Of a stretch of 64,000 nucleotides of DNA, positions 44,601 to 56,441 are shown in pieces. The DNA is taken from the NCBI GenBank assembly GCA_027924585.1, contig BSBM01000386.1:4302001-4366000 (forward strand), in the 5' to 3' direction. The stretch is from Larix kaempferi (taxonomy: Eukaryota > Streptophyta > Pinopsida > Pinales > Pinaceae). Position 1 is the first letter of the stretch, and every line of letters begins with the position of its first letter. The notes under the pieces are model-generated. The model was not told the DNA's origin and did no database searches. It worked only from the letters and a program-made list of their open reading frames with translations. The translations under genes were made by a program, and so were the position numbers.

Positions 44601-47600
44601 AATCTGGTTGGGAATATTCTGTTACTGGATAGTGTTCAAATACCTTCTTTCTAATACACTTCAAAGCCTGATCAATGCTTGGATGTTCTGACTCAAAGCT
44701 GAAGGTAAGTTGAAAGCTTTCTATCATAAGAGCCCAAGTAAGAGTGCCTTTGCGCAATTCTGTTTCAGTATACCAATTCCTTGGAATTGTATCCAATGTG
44801 TGGATGAATTGGTGAACCCATTCATCTTCCGGAATATCTGACCATTGCTGAATACATGCTTCAATGTGTGACCTGGGGTCACTCTATCCTTCATATTTGC
44901 ATAGCGCTTCGGCTGTGGTGTCCTGAAATCTGCGCAGTATCAATCTGCGACAGTCTTTCCATGTATGAATATTCTCCTTATGCGCAATCCACCATCTTGC
45001 GGGTGTAGCGCGCAATGCTACATCCAGTGCCTGTATGCGTTGTGGTTCTGGAAGGTTTTGTTCATATTCCTGTATGAATTTAGTTACTTCAGTTAAGCCA
45101 TCAAAAGTTGGAGTGTCAGTTAATTCTGTGCCAATCCATCGAATGGATTTAGTCATCATGGCGCAACGTCTTGCAGAAACCTCATGTAGACGATTCTGCC
45201 AGTTTTCCAATCCTGCATCTGAGTCTGATGTGCACGAGCTATCACATCGCCAGCTGATATGGCCATCTACCGTGGGGTTGACATAGTCACTGTGGTTAGT
45301 GGTCATCTGGTACAAGCTTTCCATGTGGTGCGCTTCCTCTTCTGCGCGAATGGGTTCTATATATCTTGGTCCTTGAATAGGATCAAGAGGTGCGATGACC
45401 CTGATCTGGTCATCCTCAAAGGTCATCTGTCTTTTCTTCAGGTTAATGACAGCCAAATTATCAAATGCCCAGTCTATTCCTAACAGCGCTGGCTATGGTC
45501 TACTATCATCCATAATTTTGATTACTTCAAAATCTGCAGAGCTTCTTACTCCTTCAATATCAATAGGTACATTGGGTAATCTGCCCAATGGAGAGACTCG
45601 TTGCTGATTTGCGAGTCTTAGCTGGATAGGGGATCTTGTAAGCTGAGGGCTTCCCATCTGTTCCCATGTCTGCATAGTGAGAACATTGGCTTCTGAGCCC
45701 AAATCTAACATGACTTCATCCATTTCAAATGCTCCAATCTGTGCTGTGAGCCTCATCTCTTTTCCAGTTCTAATGTGACTCCTAATCTGGTGAACAGCAC
45801 GCTGCGGTGTGTTCGTCGAAGCAGAGTGTTGGCACTGATCCAACAGGTGTTGGAGTTCTAGAGTTGCTTTTTCATTGCGCAACAGTTTTAAACATTGTCG
45901 CAGGAATGCTTGAACACTGCCTAGTGCATGCTCGTCGTCAGGCCTTCCAGCTGTAGTGGCCTGTTCTTGTACCAGGTTGTCTTGTCTTAGCACTTGCGAT
46001 CTAATATTGTTCTGCGGAATTGCGGCAGAACTTGAAGCTCTCGGATCTGAGAAATACTCTTGAGCTTGCTTAAATGCTTCTTTTTGCTTCTGCAGGTTAA
46101 GTGGGGCTGGTTTAATGTTAGCGCGGCGCACCCATTGCGTCGCTTGCTTTCCCGTTCCCATCTCTTGCGCACCAGTGGTTGCTCCACTGCGTGTCACTAT
46201 ATTAACTGTAGGGTCTGGTTCTCTTTTTTCTGCTCCAATCAACTGAATATTCTGATTGACCTGTGGTGTCTTTGCTTGCATCTTAGCCTGTAACTGAGGG
46301 CATTCTTCAATGATGTGGTCGGAAGATTTACAATACCTGCAGAGGGTTGTAGGATTTTGGAAATCCCTAGCAAAATGACCTTGTGTTCCGCAATTATAAC
46401 AAGTGATTTGTCCTCTTCCGCGACCAAAATTTGTTGTGCGTCCGCGTCCTCTGTAATTTGCTGCTCGGGCGTCCCGAGTTTGGTCATACAGTGGACCTGC
46501 TGTGGGTCCTTGTGTCTCTGCTTGTACCCTATAAACATCATGCTTTCTTTCTATCATAAGATCATATGCTCTACAATTGTTCTCATCATGACCTACTGAT
46601 TTACAGAAATTACAATATAGATTCTTTGGGGTTTGTACATATTTCTGGAGTAAGTGACATTCTTGTGGTCGATGACCTCTAGTTCTACAGATTTCACACC
46701 AAGGCCCTTGTGCCTGTGGTAAAGGATTAGGTGCTCCAGTTGCAATATAGTCTATGAAAACGGGACAATGGTCCTTTGAATGACCTTGGGCTTTACATTT
46801 TGTACACCAAATTTCTTCCTTAATCTCCTTGCCTTTCTTAATATCATGCACTTGCAAGGTTAAGTTTGCTAATTGGTTCTGTAAATGCGCAACATCGTTG
46901 CTTGTTCCTGTAATTGGCGAAGCTTCTAGTTTCATAGCCATTTCTAGAGCTTGTTCCTGAGTATTGAGATTCTGTTGCATAAGAGGAAGTCTAATGTGTG
47001 GGAGCAGCGCAGCAATGAACCATTCTTTATGTTGCTGTGGTGCAAACTCGAAGCTTACTTGATCTATCAAGGCTTTGAACTTCTGGTCAAAGTCCCATAC
47101 TGATTCTGTAGGTAACTGTTTGATGTCTTTAAGCTCTGTTATACACTGTGATTCTGATTTAGGTTTCTTGAATTCCCGAATCATAGCATTTCTTACCTCA
47201 GCAAGCGTCCTATTCTGTGCTGCTGAGTATTTCATGAACCAAGTCAAGGCTCTTTCTCTTGGTGTGGTTGCTAACTGAACCAGTTTAACAGCATCGTCAT
47301 TAATTTGCTTAATTGTCCAAATGGCTTCACATAAGAACCAGTGCTGCTCAGGGTCTTCTATCCCTGTTCCTCTAAAAGTTGGTAGCTTCATGTCATCACC
47401 CATCCTTCTTGCGCGGGTTTGAGGTGGAGGTACTATAGCAGTGCCTCCGGGATGGTTAAACAAAGGTGGTACAGAGGTACTAGAAGTACCGTGTGGGCTA
47501 CTAGAAGGTGTTACTGTAGGATTATATTGAGCTCCGTCTGGTTTTTGCGGTGTAAAGGGGTAATAAGGGATATGAGCACTCCCTTGTCTTTCTATATGGC

Positions 47601-47727
47601 TTGCTCTAGGGACTTGGCTATCGTCTGGGCTAGACTCAAAAGAATATTGGTCAAGGCCTACTTTATATCGTTTTCCACTACGAGTGCAACCAATAACTTC
47701 AGGATCACTATCAGAATCTACGGACAT
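41644..47727 (-). pseudogene. Gypsy gag-pol polyprotein, interrupted by TAG codons
   Basis: A single frame from ATG 47,727 to TAA at 41,644-41,646, broken only by TAG at 45,493, 44,884 and 43,885. Gag: MKLPTFRGTG...DPEQHWF near residue 113, then five zinc knuckles at about residues 308, 344, 372, 443 (last Cys replaced by Phe) and 463. Protease: LDLGSEANVL at about 674, an unusual DLGS in place of DTGA/DSGA. RT: RPYRLNP, IFFDLRKLN, YSFTDGFSGYHQI, then [10 protein letters not shown] and YFDDW. RNase [21 protein letters not shown]. Integrase: HSGTAGGHF...[22 protein letters not shown], and NGTVEAFNK with the catalytic Glu. The third stop falls inside RT (EWGSF*YTVMPFG), where related elements usually have a sense codon. 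Confidence 0.9.
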
Positions 47728-47739
47728 TACTTGTCTATG

Positions 47740-48225
47740 CTATTCATCAGAAGCAATACATAGCTTTCCTTTTTCATACAGAAGCATTTTAATCCATAAG
47801 TTCAGAGAATTTAAGAACTTACCTCTGTGTACTTGGAAGAAACTCCTCTCAGCTTCACTGAAACTATTTCTTGTATCGACTGCAAATTCGGTAATGAAAC
47901 CTTCCAGTAGACTATTCAACCAAAAGTCTACTGCACGGGAAACAGAATTGTCGATCCGCTTCACAATACTGACTAGCTCAGGCGTCCACGTGACGGGTCG
48001 ATCAACATGCAGCGTAGGTCTAGAATCTGCTAACTTGGCTATCCAAGCGTGTAACTCCAATGCAAACGTAACAAAGAAAATTTCGTAAAGGTCAACATAA
48101 ATATACTTCTGTAACCAGTCTTCTGTTTGAAACGTAAGGCTTCTATTTTCTTGTTCAGCGAACTCTTTAGCCTTTAAATCAAACCAATCTCCAATTTCTT
48201 TAGCTGTAGGATTCCAGTAACACAT
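47740..48225 (-). CDS. Gypsy ORF0, 161 aa upstream of gag
   Basis: ATG at 48,225 (MCYWNPTAKEIGDWF). Ends at TAG 47,740-47,742, in the same frame as gag and only four codons before the gag ATG at 47,727, so it may be an N-terminal extension of Gag cut off by a fourth amber codon or a separate leader ORF. It is Trp/Phe-rich and looks helical (WIAKLADSRP, VDFWLNSLLEGF). I recognise no family. Tat-lineage elements often carry an extra ORF before gag. Confidence 0.5.
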   Translation of the reverse strand: MCYWNPTAKEIGDWFDLKAKEFAEQENRSLTFQTEDWLQKYIYVDLYEIFFVTFALELHAWIAKLADSRPTLHVDRPVTWTPELVSIVKRIDNSVSRAVDFWLNSLLEGFITEFAVDTRNSFSEAERSFFQVHRGKFLNSLNLWIKMLLYEKGKLCIASDE

Positions 48226-48326
48226 TTGTTAACTGAGCAAGTCTCAGTGTAACAGAACCTTATGTTGTCTTCAGCAACAATCTCAGATGTCGCGTAACTA
48301 GTAAGTCTTACAGCAACAAGTCGCAA

Positions 48327-48728
48327 GGCAAAGGAATCATTTGTTGGTCACTAGGCAACGGAACCATTTGTTGGCTCAATCAACAGGGTTCAAAGCCATA
48401 GAAGTAATGTGATCGAAAAGTCATAAGGCAACGGAACCATTTGTTGGTCACTAGGCAACGGAACCATTTGTTGGCTCCTCTCTTTCTCTGGGTAGCGCGT
48501 CAATCTTCGCACATCACTGGAATAAGAAGTCTCGCTCACGCGGCAACGGAACCATTTGTTGGCTCCTCAATCTCGCGCATCGCCAAAATAACAAGTCTCA
48601 CAACAGCAAGTCTCGCTCACAACGGCAACGGAACCATTTGTTGGCTCCTCAATCTCGCGCGTCGCCAAAATAACAAGTCTCACAACAGCAAGTCTCGCTC
48701 ACAACGGCAACGGAACCATTTGTTGGCT
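48327..48728 (-). repeat. Seven copies of the primer-site/LTR-edge motif in the leader
   Basis: The motif GGCAACGGAACCATT followed by TGTTGG (plus-strand reading) starts at 48,327 (degenerate), 48,354, 48,427, 48,454, 48,542, 48,624 and 48,706. The last copy is the real LTR/leader junction. The final two spacings are exactly 82 bp, forming a tandem repeat with AATCTCGCGC and GCCAAAATAACAAGTC. The first four copies make two pairs 27 bp apart. Six spare primer-site-plus-LTR-edge copies therefore lie downstream of the functional one. Confidence 0.85.
48706..48718 (-). other. Gypsy primer-binding site
   Basis: On the minus strand TGGTTCCGTTGCC begins two bases after the 5' LTR ends in CCAACA. 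Position and the leading TGG (complement of tRNA CCA) fit a primer site; the tRNA would end GGCAACGGAACCA. I cannot assign the isoacceptor by eye. Confidence 0.65.
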
Positions 48729-50173
48729 GCTGTTCTGGGCAGACCCGGGTTTTAATGAAGCGCAGCAACAAAACCCCTTGGCGCACTGGCCCTCTCGGCA
48801 ACGAGCTGCGCGGCAGCTCGAGGTCTCACCCGAAGTGGCTATGGGGGGTTAAGGAATCAGCTTTCCTTAACCGTGGTGACGCTGAGATTGTTCTATATAT
48901 CTTCTTCTTCCTCAAATATCGGCGGTCGGACTTTCCCGCAGGCCTCGCGACGCCAATGCGCGGATGCCTTCCTTCCTGCAGACCCACTGCGCAGTCTCGT
49001 CCTCCGGGCGCGGAAGGCGCCTATTCCTTGCGTCGATGCGCTAAAATACCTCCTCGTCCTGCGCACTCATCACAGTCACGCGAAGCTCGGTCGCTGCAGC
49101 GACAGCGTTCCACCACTACTTCTATACTTGGCGATTATAACAATAAAGGACCTTCCTAAACTCACTCAAACAGTCGCAAAGATGATGCAAAAGATGTACA
49201 CACAGGTAATGATCTTAAACAGTTATCATTCACGCAAACATTATAACAAGAAGATATATGTGAAGCTCATTTCCTCGAGGAAAACCACGTCCACGGGAGT
49301 GTTATATTAACCAGAAAATGATAGAGTTATACAATATGCTGCGCACACAGCTGCAGCCTTAGATCTTTCCAGGAAACTCCACGCACACAGCTGGGAGCCC
49401 TTCTCTCAATCTAGTCTCCTCTCTATGGATATTACAAAGGCACAGACGTCGACTCCGACTGTCTGGCAACTCAGGGATTAGCTCCTCGGCTATCCGATTT
49501 CCTCTCTAGTTCTACACACTGGGTAGAAAATACAGTGAAGGATAATCAACACATGATCTATCCTTTAGACTGGCTATCTAACAGTCTAACATCTAACTCT
49601 CTAACTCTCCAAAACTCTCTATCTAACTTCCTAACATCTATCCATTACAATTATTCATATATATAGGTGGCCATGGCGGTCACACCTTTACAAAACTGTG
49701 GGCCTTTCCCAACAGTGATTCCTAAAAACCCTAACCACGCACATGGCTAGGTGTACTGTAGGCGCCGCTTGCAGTCACGTCGCCGCTTCCTGCAGGCTCC
49801 ATGAATTCCGGCGCAGATTGTGGGTATGGGCGATTGTCCTTCGCCTTCAATGCTCTGGTCCGTTGCTCCTCCTTGATCCGAGCAACCATAACTTCTGTAC
49901 TGAGCCTTTAAATGAGGGTAGCTGAGCCCTCTACTCCATCGCCTTATTTATTATGGTAGCTGAGCCACCTTCATTCTTCGATGACGTGCGCACGGGCTCC
50001 GCAATTCCCGGTCCGTGATCTGCGCTGAGATCATCCATCTGGCACCGTACTGCGCACCGTCTCCTTCTTACCCAAAACTTAGTGCTTGTCCCAAAATTAG
50101 CACTTTCCTTCCATACTCGTGCTTTTTCCCAAAATTCGCAGCTTTTACTATAGCTGCGACCTTGGCCCCAACA
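48721..50173 (-). repeat. Gypsy 5' LTR (right end), 1,453 bp
   Basis: Promoter-proximal LTR of the minus-strand element. A TATATATA stretch on the minus strand near 49,656-49,665 is a possible core promoter. It differs from the left LTR at about 12 sites (for example GGGCAGACC against GGGAAGACC at the inner end). Confidence 0.95.
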
Positions 50174-53100
50174 CCCCCTGCTCCATTTAAATTCAATCCT
50201 TCTTGGATAGATAATATGGAATACCATAATCTAGTTAAAGAAAATTGGAGGTCGTTACTCCACTCTCTGTCTACATCTTTCATGCAACCATTTGCAAATA
50301 ATCTATCACAGATTAAACATCTCTCCAAAGAATGGGGCAGAAAACAAGAAGCTATTCCACAGAAAGAGCTCAAGGAGATTGAATCCAATTTACAAAATCT
50401 TTACAACACTTTCTCATATGGAACCTTCTCAAACGAGTAGCTACTCTCCTTGAAGAACTTGGAAGGAAAAAGAGCCTCTCTTTTGGAAAAGGAAGAACTT
50501 GTATGGAGGTTAAAGAGAAGAGATTTATGGATAAAGGAAGGTGACAAGAACACCGAATTCTTTCATTGGTACGAAACTCATAGAAGGAATATCAACACAA
50601 TCATAGAAATCAAAGATGATCAAGGAAATAGTGCTCTTTCTTTTCAGGATAAGGTTAACACAACAGAGGATCATTTCAAGTCTAGATTCACAGCCCCCAC
50701 AAATTTCCCTATTGCAGAGATTCTAGAGGTAATAATTTTTTTTCCCAGACTAATCACTGATGAAATGGATGAAAATATAACTAAGGAAGTAACTGAGGAA
50801 GATATAAGTGCAGTCCTCCATTCTTTCCAGAAAGGTAAGATCCCCGGGCCAGATGGGTTCACTGTGGAATTTTTCATAGGATTCTATGATCTTTTGAAGG
50901 AGGATCTTCTCAAGGTAGTCAAGGAATCACAAAGATCTGGGAAATGTTTGGGTTCTTTTAACTCAACTTTCATCACTCTAATTCCCAAGAAGCAGAAATA
51001 TGAATCCTTTGAATATTTCAGACCAATAACCTGTTGCAATAGGATCTACAAAGTAATTTCAAAAGTAATTGCTCAAAGGCTAAAACCTATCCTCAGTGAG
51101 GTAGTCACAGAAGAGGAATTTGAGTTTCCGTTCAATAGGAAAATCCACGATGCTGTTTCACTTGCTCAGGAAACCATCCAAACTATCAAGAAGGAAAAAC
51201 TTATTGCTTTCACTTTAAAGATAGATCTTTCCAAGGCATACGATAGAGTAAATTGGACCTTCCTACAATTATTGTTGATTCAAAAAGGAATTCCTCTAAT
51301 AGTGGTGGACTAGATTATGGGTTGTATTCACTCAGCATCCTTTGATGTACAAATTAATGGATCACCCTCTCATTTCTTCCGTCCAACTCAAGGCATCCGA
51401 CAAGGATGTCCCCTGTCTCCTTTTATTTTTCTCTTAGTAGCAGATGCTCTGAGCCGTCTAATACACAAAGCAAGACAAGATGGATTGATAAAAGGAACCA
51501 GGACCTATAATACAGTAACATTAACTCATACCTTGTTTGTCGATGACGTCCTTCTCATGGGGGAAGGGACTTACGGAAACATCCTAGATTTTACAAAAAT
51601 ATTGGACTCCTATAAAATGGCCATAGGAGTGGTCATCAACACAGAGAAGTCTAAATTGGTTTTCAACAACCTCTCCGAGGAAACAAAATCCATTATGGAG
51701 AGGTATTTCCACTTCTCTATTTCCCCAATATCAAAAGGTCTTAAATACTTATGGTTTTTACTCAAACCTAATGCTTACTCATTTCAAGACTGGCTTTGGT
51801 TGTACAAAAAAATTGAAACTCGAATCACACACTGGGCCAATAGTTTTTCATCTAGAGGAGGTAGATTGCTATTGCTTAAAGTTGTACTCCAAAGCATTCC
51901 TGTCTATTGGGCATCGATTGCATACATTTCTAAAGGAATTCTAGTTAAAATAAGGAAGAAATGTTTCTAATTTCTCTGGACAGCAAGCAGGCAAAAATAT
52001 GGTATTCCACTGGTCAAATGGTCGACACTCTCTATGCCAAAATCAATGGGTGGATGGGGGATAAAAAATACTGATCTATTTTCTAAATCATTAGCGGAAA
52101 AAACACTATGGAGATTAGCAGAATCCCCCAATTCTCTATGGGGTGGAACGATGACCTCAAAATACTGTCATCCCCACTCAATAGTAGACTGGTTTAGGAA
52201 ACCCATCAAAAGCTTAAAAAATTGCTCTACTGGATGGAAAGAGTTGGTCCTTGCATTTCCATTGATTGGAAATTGGGTGGCATGGAGAATAGGAGATGGT
52301 CGCAGTGTGCGAGTTCGAGAAGATCCTTGGTCTGGTGCAAGTGAATATTACAGGATCCTTTCAGAGTTATTCATAGAACTAAGGTCCAAAAACATTCAGA
52401 CTCTGGCCAATGCCCAAGCTGAGCAGGAAGAATCAATGAATATAGGTAGAAGGAAAACAATTATGCAGCTAGGATTAACAGATGAAAAAGCAGAATCTTG
52501 GGACCATTACATAATAACCCTAAATAGATCCTTCATTTTTCTCAGGGAAGGAGAACCAGATAAACTAACATGGATTAAGAACAACAAAGACGGGATTTTC
52601 TCTGCAAAGATATGATATGAAAAAACCATCAACACTCACCCGACAGGTGAACCTCAATCATGGTGGGACAAAATATGGAAAATCACGGCTCCACCAAAAA
52701 CCATAATTACTCTCTGGATGGCTCTAAATAACAAACTCCTCACCTGGAACAACCTTCAAAAAACAGGATTTGAAGGCCCTAGTAACTGTGTACTCTGTAA
52801 TCGTGTTGAGGAATCGATCCCTCACCTCTTTTTCTCTTGTCCCTTTGCAGGACATGTCTAGGAAAGAGCAACTAGGAGCTTGAATATTTTAATGCCTTTG
52901 CAAACAAAGTCGCTGGAATAAAATGTGAATGGATGGTGGAAAGATCGCAAGGTATGTTTATTTAAAGCTTTTCTTGCACTTTTCGTTTATTCGATATGGG
53001 AGGTTCGTAACAAGGAGATATTCCAAAACAAACATATTACTCCAGATGTTACAGCCTTGATTCTCATGTAGAAAAAAATTGAACACAAATCCAAGCCAAT

Positions 53101-53211
53101 AGAAAAATCTCAAAGGATTATATCGTGTCTAGCGATCAATAAAGAACATCCTTGGGATTTTTTCGAAGGGGCAAGTCAAGGAGAACCCCCCTTGGAGGTG
53201 CATGAGGAATT
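50174..53211 (+). pseudogene. LINE B ORF2, 3' part (RT, zf-RVT, partial RNase H), right of the gypsy insertion
   Basis: One reading frame (phase of 50,450) runs from 50,180 to about 53,190, interrupted by stops but by no frameshift until the end: TAG 50,438, TAG 51,311, TAA 51,968, TGA 52,613, TAG 52,859, TAA 52,919, TAG 53,069. RT motifs are GPDGFTVEFF, DLSKAYDRVNW, GIRQGCPLSPF and LFVDDVLLMG (about 51,530). Zf-RVT CVLCNRVEESIPHLFFSCP follows at about 52,790. RNase H is cut after EGASQGEPP. It is the best-preserved LINE B RT here but is not functional. Confidence 0.85.
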
Positions 53212-53778
53212 ATCTATCTCTCTTATATCAATGCATATCAATCATAGCAAGCATGTCAATCATCACAAGAAGCAAACATAAGAGACAATAGACACACCGA
53301 GTTTCCGTGGGGAAAAACCTATGGTGAAAAACCCCACAACTTCCTCAGAGATAGATAGAGCAATGATACAACCAAAGTACAACCCAAGTACACAGAGATA
53401 GACTCCTCCTAGCAGTTGATCCTCCTCCTCACATGTGTGCCACTTTCTGAGTGATGTAGAGTGAGATAATGAAGTGATCCAAATAGAGATCGGGAGATCT
53501 CTATTTATACATGTCCTGACTTCCCAATAAACTTATGGGGCCGACTTGTCTAGCTTAGCACAATAACCCAATGTTAACTTAATCAGGGCCGATCCCACAC
53601 ATGGTGGTCTAATAACCCATCGGCAAGTTATGACACTTGTCAATACAAATGATGACACTTCCGTATAGAGGAATAATAACATCTCTATAGGAGTACAATA
53701 TACATAGATGAAAGACATGGGTGAAACACATTCCAAAGTTACATATACATCAACAAGGGAGTGTGCAATTTTTGCACA
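53212..53778 (-). other. Possible solo LTR or LTR fragment, second copy
   Basis: Copy of 10,431-10,997 with few substitutions. It includes the TATAAATAGA box and the inverted repeat TGTGCAATTTTTGCACA at 53,762-53,778. The assignment is as tentative as for the first copy. Confidence 0.3.
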
Positions 53779-53821
53779 CGGGCGTCAACTTTGCAAAATC
53801 GTCCATCGGGCACTTGTTGAC

Positions 53822-54930
53822 GGATGATGATCATGATGGTGGTGGTGATGGTGATGAAGATGTTGATGATGAGGGTGATGAGAATGATGATCGTGATGAT
53901 GACGATGATGATGGTTTACCATGACTATGATGAGGATGATGATCATGATGGTGGTGGTGAGGATGATGAAGATGTTGATGATGATGATGATGATGATGAC
54001 GGTGGTGGTGGTGGTGATAATGAAGATGATGATCCTGATGATGATGATGATGGTGGTGGTGGTGATGAAGATGATGATCATGATGAAGATGATGATCATG
54101 ATGAAGATGATGATGATGATGGTGAGGGTGATGATGATGATTACGAAACTTGTGCAATTGATCAAAAACAAACATAGTACCATGAAGATGTTGATGTTGA
54201 TGATGATGATGATGATGAATATGATGATGATGGTGGTGGTGGTGATGAAGATGATGATCATGATGAAAATGATGATGATGGCGATGATGATGATGAGTGT
54301 GAGGGTGAGGAGGATGAGGATGAGGATGAGGAGGAGGGTGATGACTATGATGGTGAGGATGTGAATGAGGGTGAGGATGATGAGGATGATGATCATGATG
54401 GTGGTGGTGATGATGATGAAGATGTTGATGATGAGGTTGATGAGAATGATGATTGTGATGATGAATAGGTTGATGATGATGATGATGATGAAGATAATGG
54501 TTCACCATGATGATGATGAGGATGAGGATGAGGATGAGTATGAGGGTGAGGATTATGAGGATGAGGATGAGGAAGAGGGTGAGGATGATGAGGATGATGA
54601 TGAGGATGAGGGTGAGGATGATGAGGATGATGATGAGGATGAGGATAAGCATGCGGATGAGGATGAGGGTGAGGATGATGAGGATGAGGATGAGGATGAG
54701 GGTGAGGATGATGAGGATGATGAGGATGAGGATGAGGTTGAGGGTGAGGATGATGAGGATGATGAGGGTGAGGATGATGAGGATGATGATGATGGTGGTG
54801 GTGGTGGTGGTGTTGAAGATGATGATGATGATGGTGGCGGTGGTGATGAAGATGATGATGATGGCGATGATGAAGATGATGATGAGGGTGAGGATGATGA
54901 GGATGAGGATGAGGGTGATGATGATGATTA
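53822..54930. repeat. GAT/GAG/GGT trinucleotide array, second copy
   Basis: Matches the array at 11,041-12,159 but differs by several in-register gains and losses of triplets or hexamers: GATGATCATGATGAA is repeated near 54,090, and a GAG-rich stretch near 54,900 is shorter. This is the expected behaviour of a slippage-prone repeat after duplication. Open frames inside are not genes. Confidence 0.9.
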
Positions 54931-55918
54931 TGAAACTTGTGCAATTTATCAAAACAAACATAGGACCATGAACATCTTATTTTCGTTCATCAATACAACA
55001 TTATCAAGGAATATCATTAAACTAGTTAGGTATTTCATTTTCCATGGATTTTGGATGATTACTTTTGCATTATGACAAGTGGAAAATGGAAATATGAAAG
55101 AGGTAAAGCACAAACTAGGGTCTTACATACTAGGGTTTTGTAAGGATAGGGTTTATATCTTCAACGATATTATGAGAGTGAATTCATGACCAACTATTGG
55201 TTAGCATATTTTAACAAACTAGGGTATATTTGTTACATATATTTGACCATATGTACATGAAGGCCCAATGAATTTTATTACACTTTAGTTATGCATTCCT
55301 TGCCATTCAATCGAACTGCATAGATGCTCATGTACGTATAGTTTGATGAAATACAGTAGCATTGATGAAATGTGTAGCTTCTATTGGACTTCCTCTTACT
55401 GTCTGAAAATATCATAGGATTACATTGATGGTATGTGTAGCATGTTACTATTATGACATAGGTTTTTTCCTTGCAACCATAATCATGATCAATGGGTATG
55501 AACCCTTGGAGTTGAAAAAAAACACAATTTTAAATTAGATATCAAATTAGCATGCATGTGCTAAGTTCAATGAACTGTTGAAAGATATTATTAGTTTTTT
55601 CCATTAAGATAATGTTTTCATAACAGAATGGTGAGATGTTACTTGATCAACGCAATAAATGTAAGAGAATAAATATTGCTTGAAATGTAATTTTATAAAT
55701 TTCAATAGCATAATTTATCAATTTGTGGAAGAGATGAATCATCACAAGCACAAGTCGAAACTCAAGAGAAAATATGGAATATATTGATAGTCGAATGTTT
55801 GTAATACAAAATATGGGAAAGTAGTTGGCCCTCAAATGGCCTATCAATGTACATGTATCCCTAAGTACAACAATGTGTACATGTATGTCAAAATACATCT
55901 ATCCAAGACTATGCAAAA
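54931..55918. other. AT-rich non-coding sequence, second copy
   Basis: Counterpart of 12,160-13,146. No coding sequence, RNA gene or repeat is evident. Confidence 0.6.
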
Positions 55919-56441
55919 TCAAAAGTCAATCTTTCTCTTGTTTTTCCCCGACTTTCCTCTATCGACCATCTCCTTGGGATCGCTCGAAATCTCAGAAGTC
56001 TACAAAAAAAATCATTATTTTTATCAAATAACTGCACTAATACCGTACCATCAACAAACTTAAAAAAATTAACTTATGGCCAAATTAGTTATGACAAACA
56101 CTCACCAAGTCCTCATGGGGTATAGATGTGAGCGGTGTGCTCATGGAAGGCATCTCTATAGTTGTGCTCTGCAAATAAAAGATCATATCTCAATTAATTC
56201 AACAATTCAACATTGATCAACGTGTTTGGGTAAATTGAATAAAAAAACTTGGTCATTAATGAACATCTCACTGCAAGAGGAGACTCGGTCAGAACCATGG
56301 ATTGAGCAGAGGGGCCGGGCACTTCTGCCGCTAATGGCTACAATCACCAAATGGAGAAATAGTTAGACATGCATGAATAAACAATATAGTAACATAGTTA
56401 AATACTATGCATTGTGATTGTCCAAATAGTTACCTCCGTAT

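Larger units (their letters stand above)
36704..50173 (-). mobile_element. Ty3/gypsy LTR retrotransposon, Athila/Tat-like, 13.47 kb
   Basis: Complete element with 1,453-bp LTRs (TGTTGG...CCAACA) and CCCCC target duplications at 36,699-36,703 and 50,174-50,178. Order on the minus strand: leader with repeated primer site, ORF0 (161 aa), gag-protease-RT-RNase H-integrase, then a large extra ORF. The integrase end ([14 protein letters not shown]) and the HHCC/DDE region resemble the Athila/Tat lineage, in which extra ORFs are common. No chromodomain is seen. The LTRs differ at 12 positions by eye, so it is the youngest large insertion in the window. Confidence 0.95.
34234..53211 (+). mobile_element. 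LINE family B, copy 2b, split by the gypsy element
   Basis: LINE B runs from its leader at 34,234 to 36,703, is interrupted by the 13.47-kb gypsy element plus one copy of its 5-bp target duplication, and resumes at 50,179. Coding homology ends near 53,211 in mid RNase H, at the same base as copy 1. Unlike copy 1 it keeps the RT catalytic region and downstream sequence (51,366-52,561). Confidence 0.9.

Noticed and set aside
44884-47727. TAG codons as programmed read-through of the tobamovirus type
   Set aside because: None of the four is followed by CAR-YYA, and one lies within the RT core; deamination is simpler, so read-through is kept only as an alternative.
48755-49310. ORFs of 134 and 145 codons in the gypsy LTR (also 36,856-37,293)
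   Set aside because: Present in both LTRs, overlapping in different frames, no recognisable motif; LTRs are normally non-coding.
50015-50440. 141-codon frame running from the gypsy LTR into LINE B
   Set aside because: Chimera across the right insertion boundary; only the part after 50,179 is LINE B.
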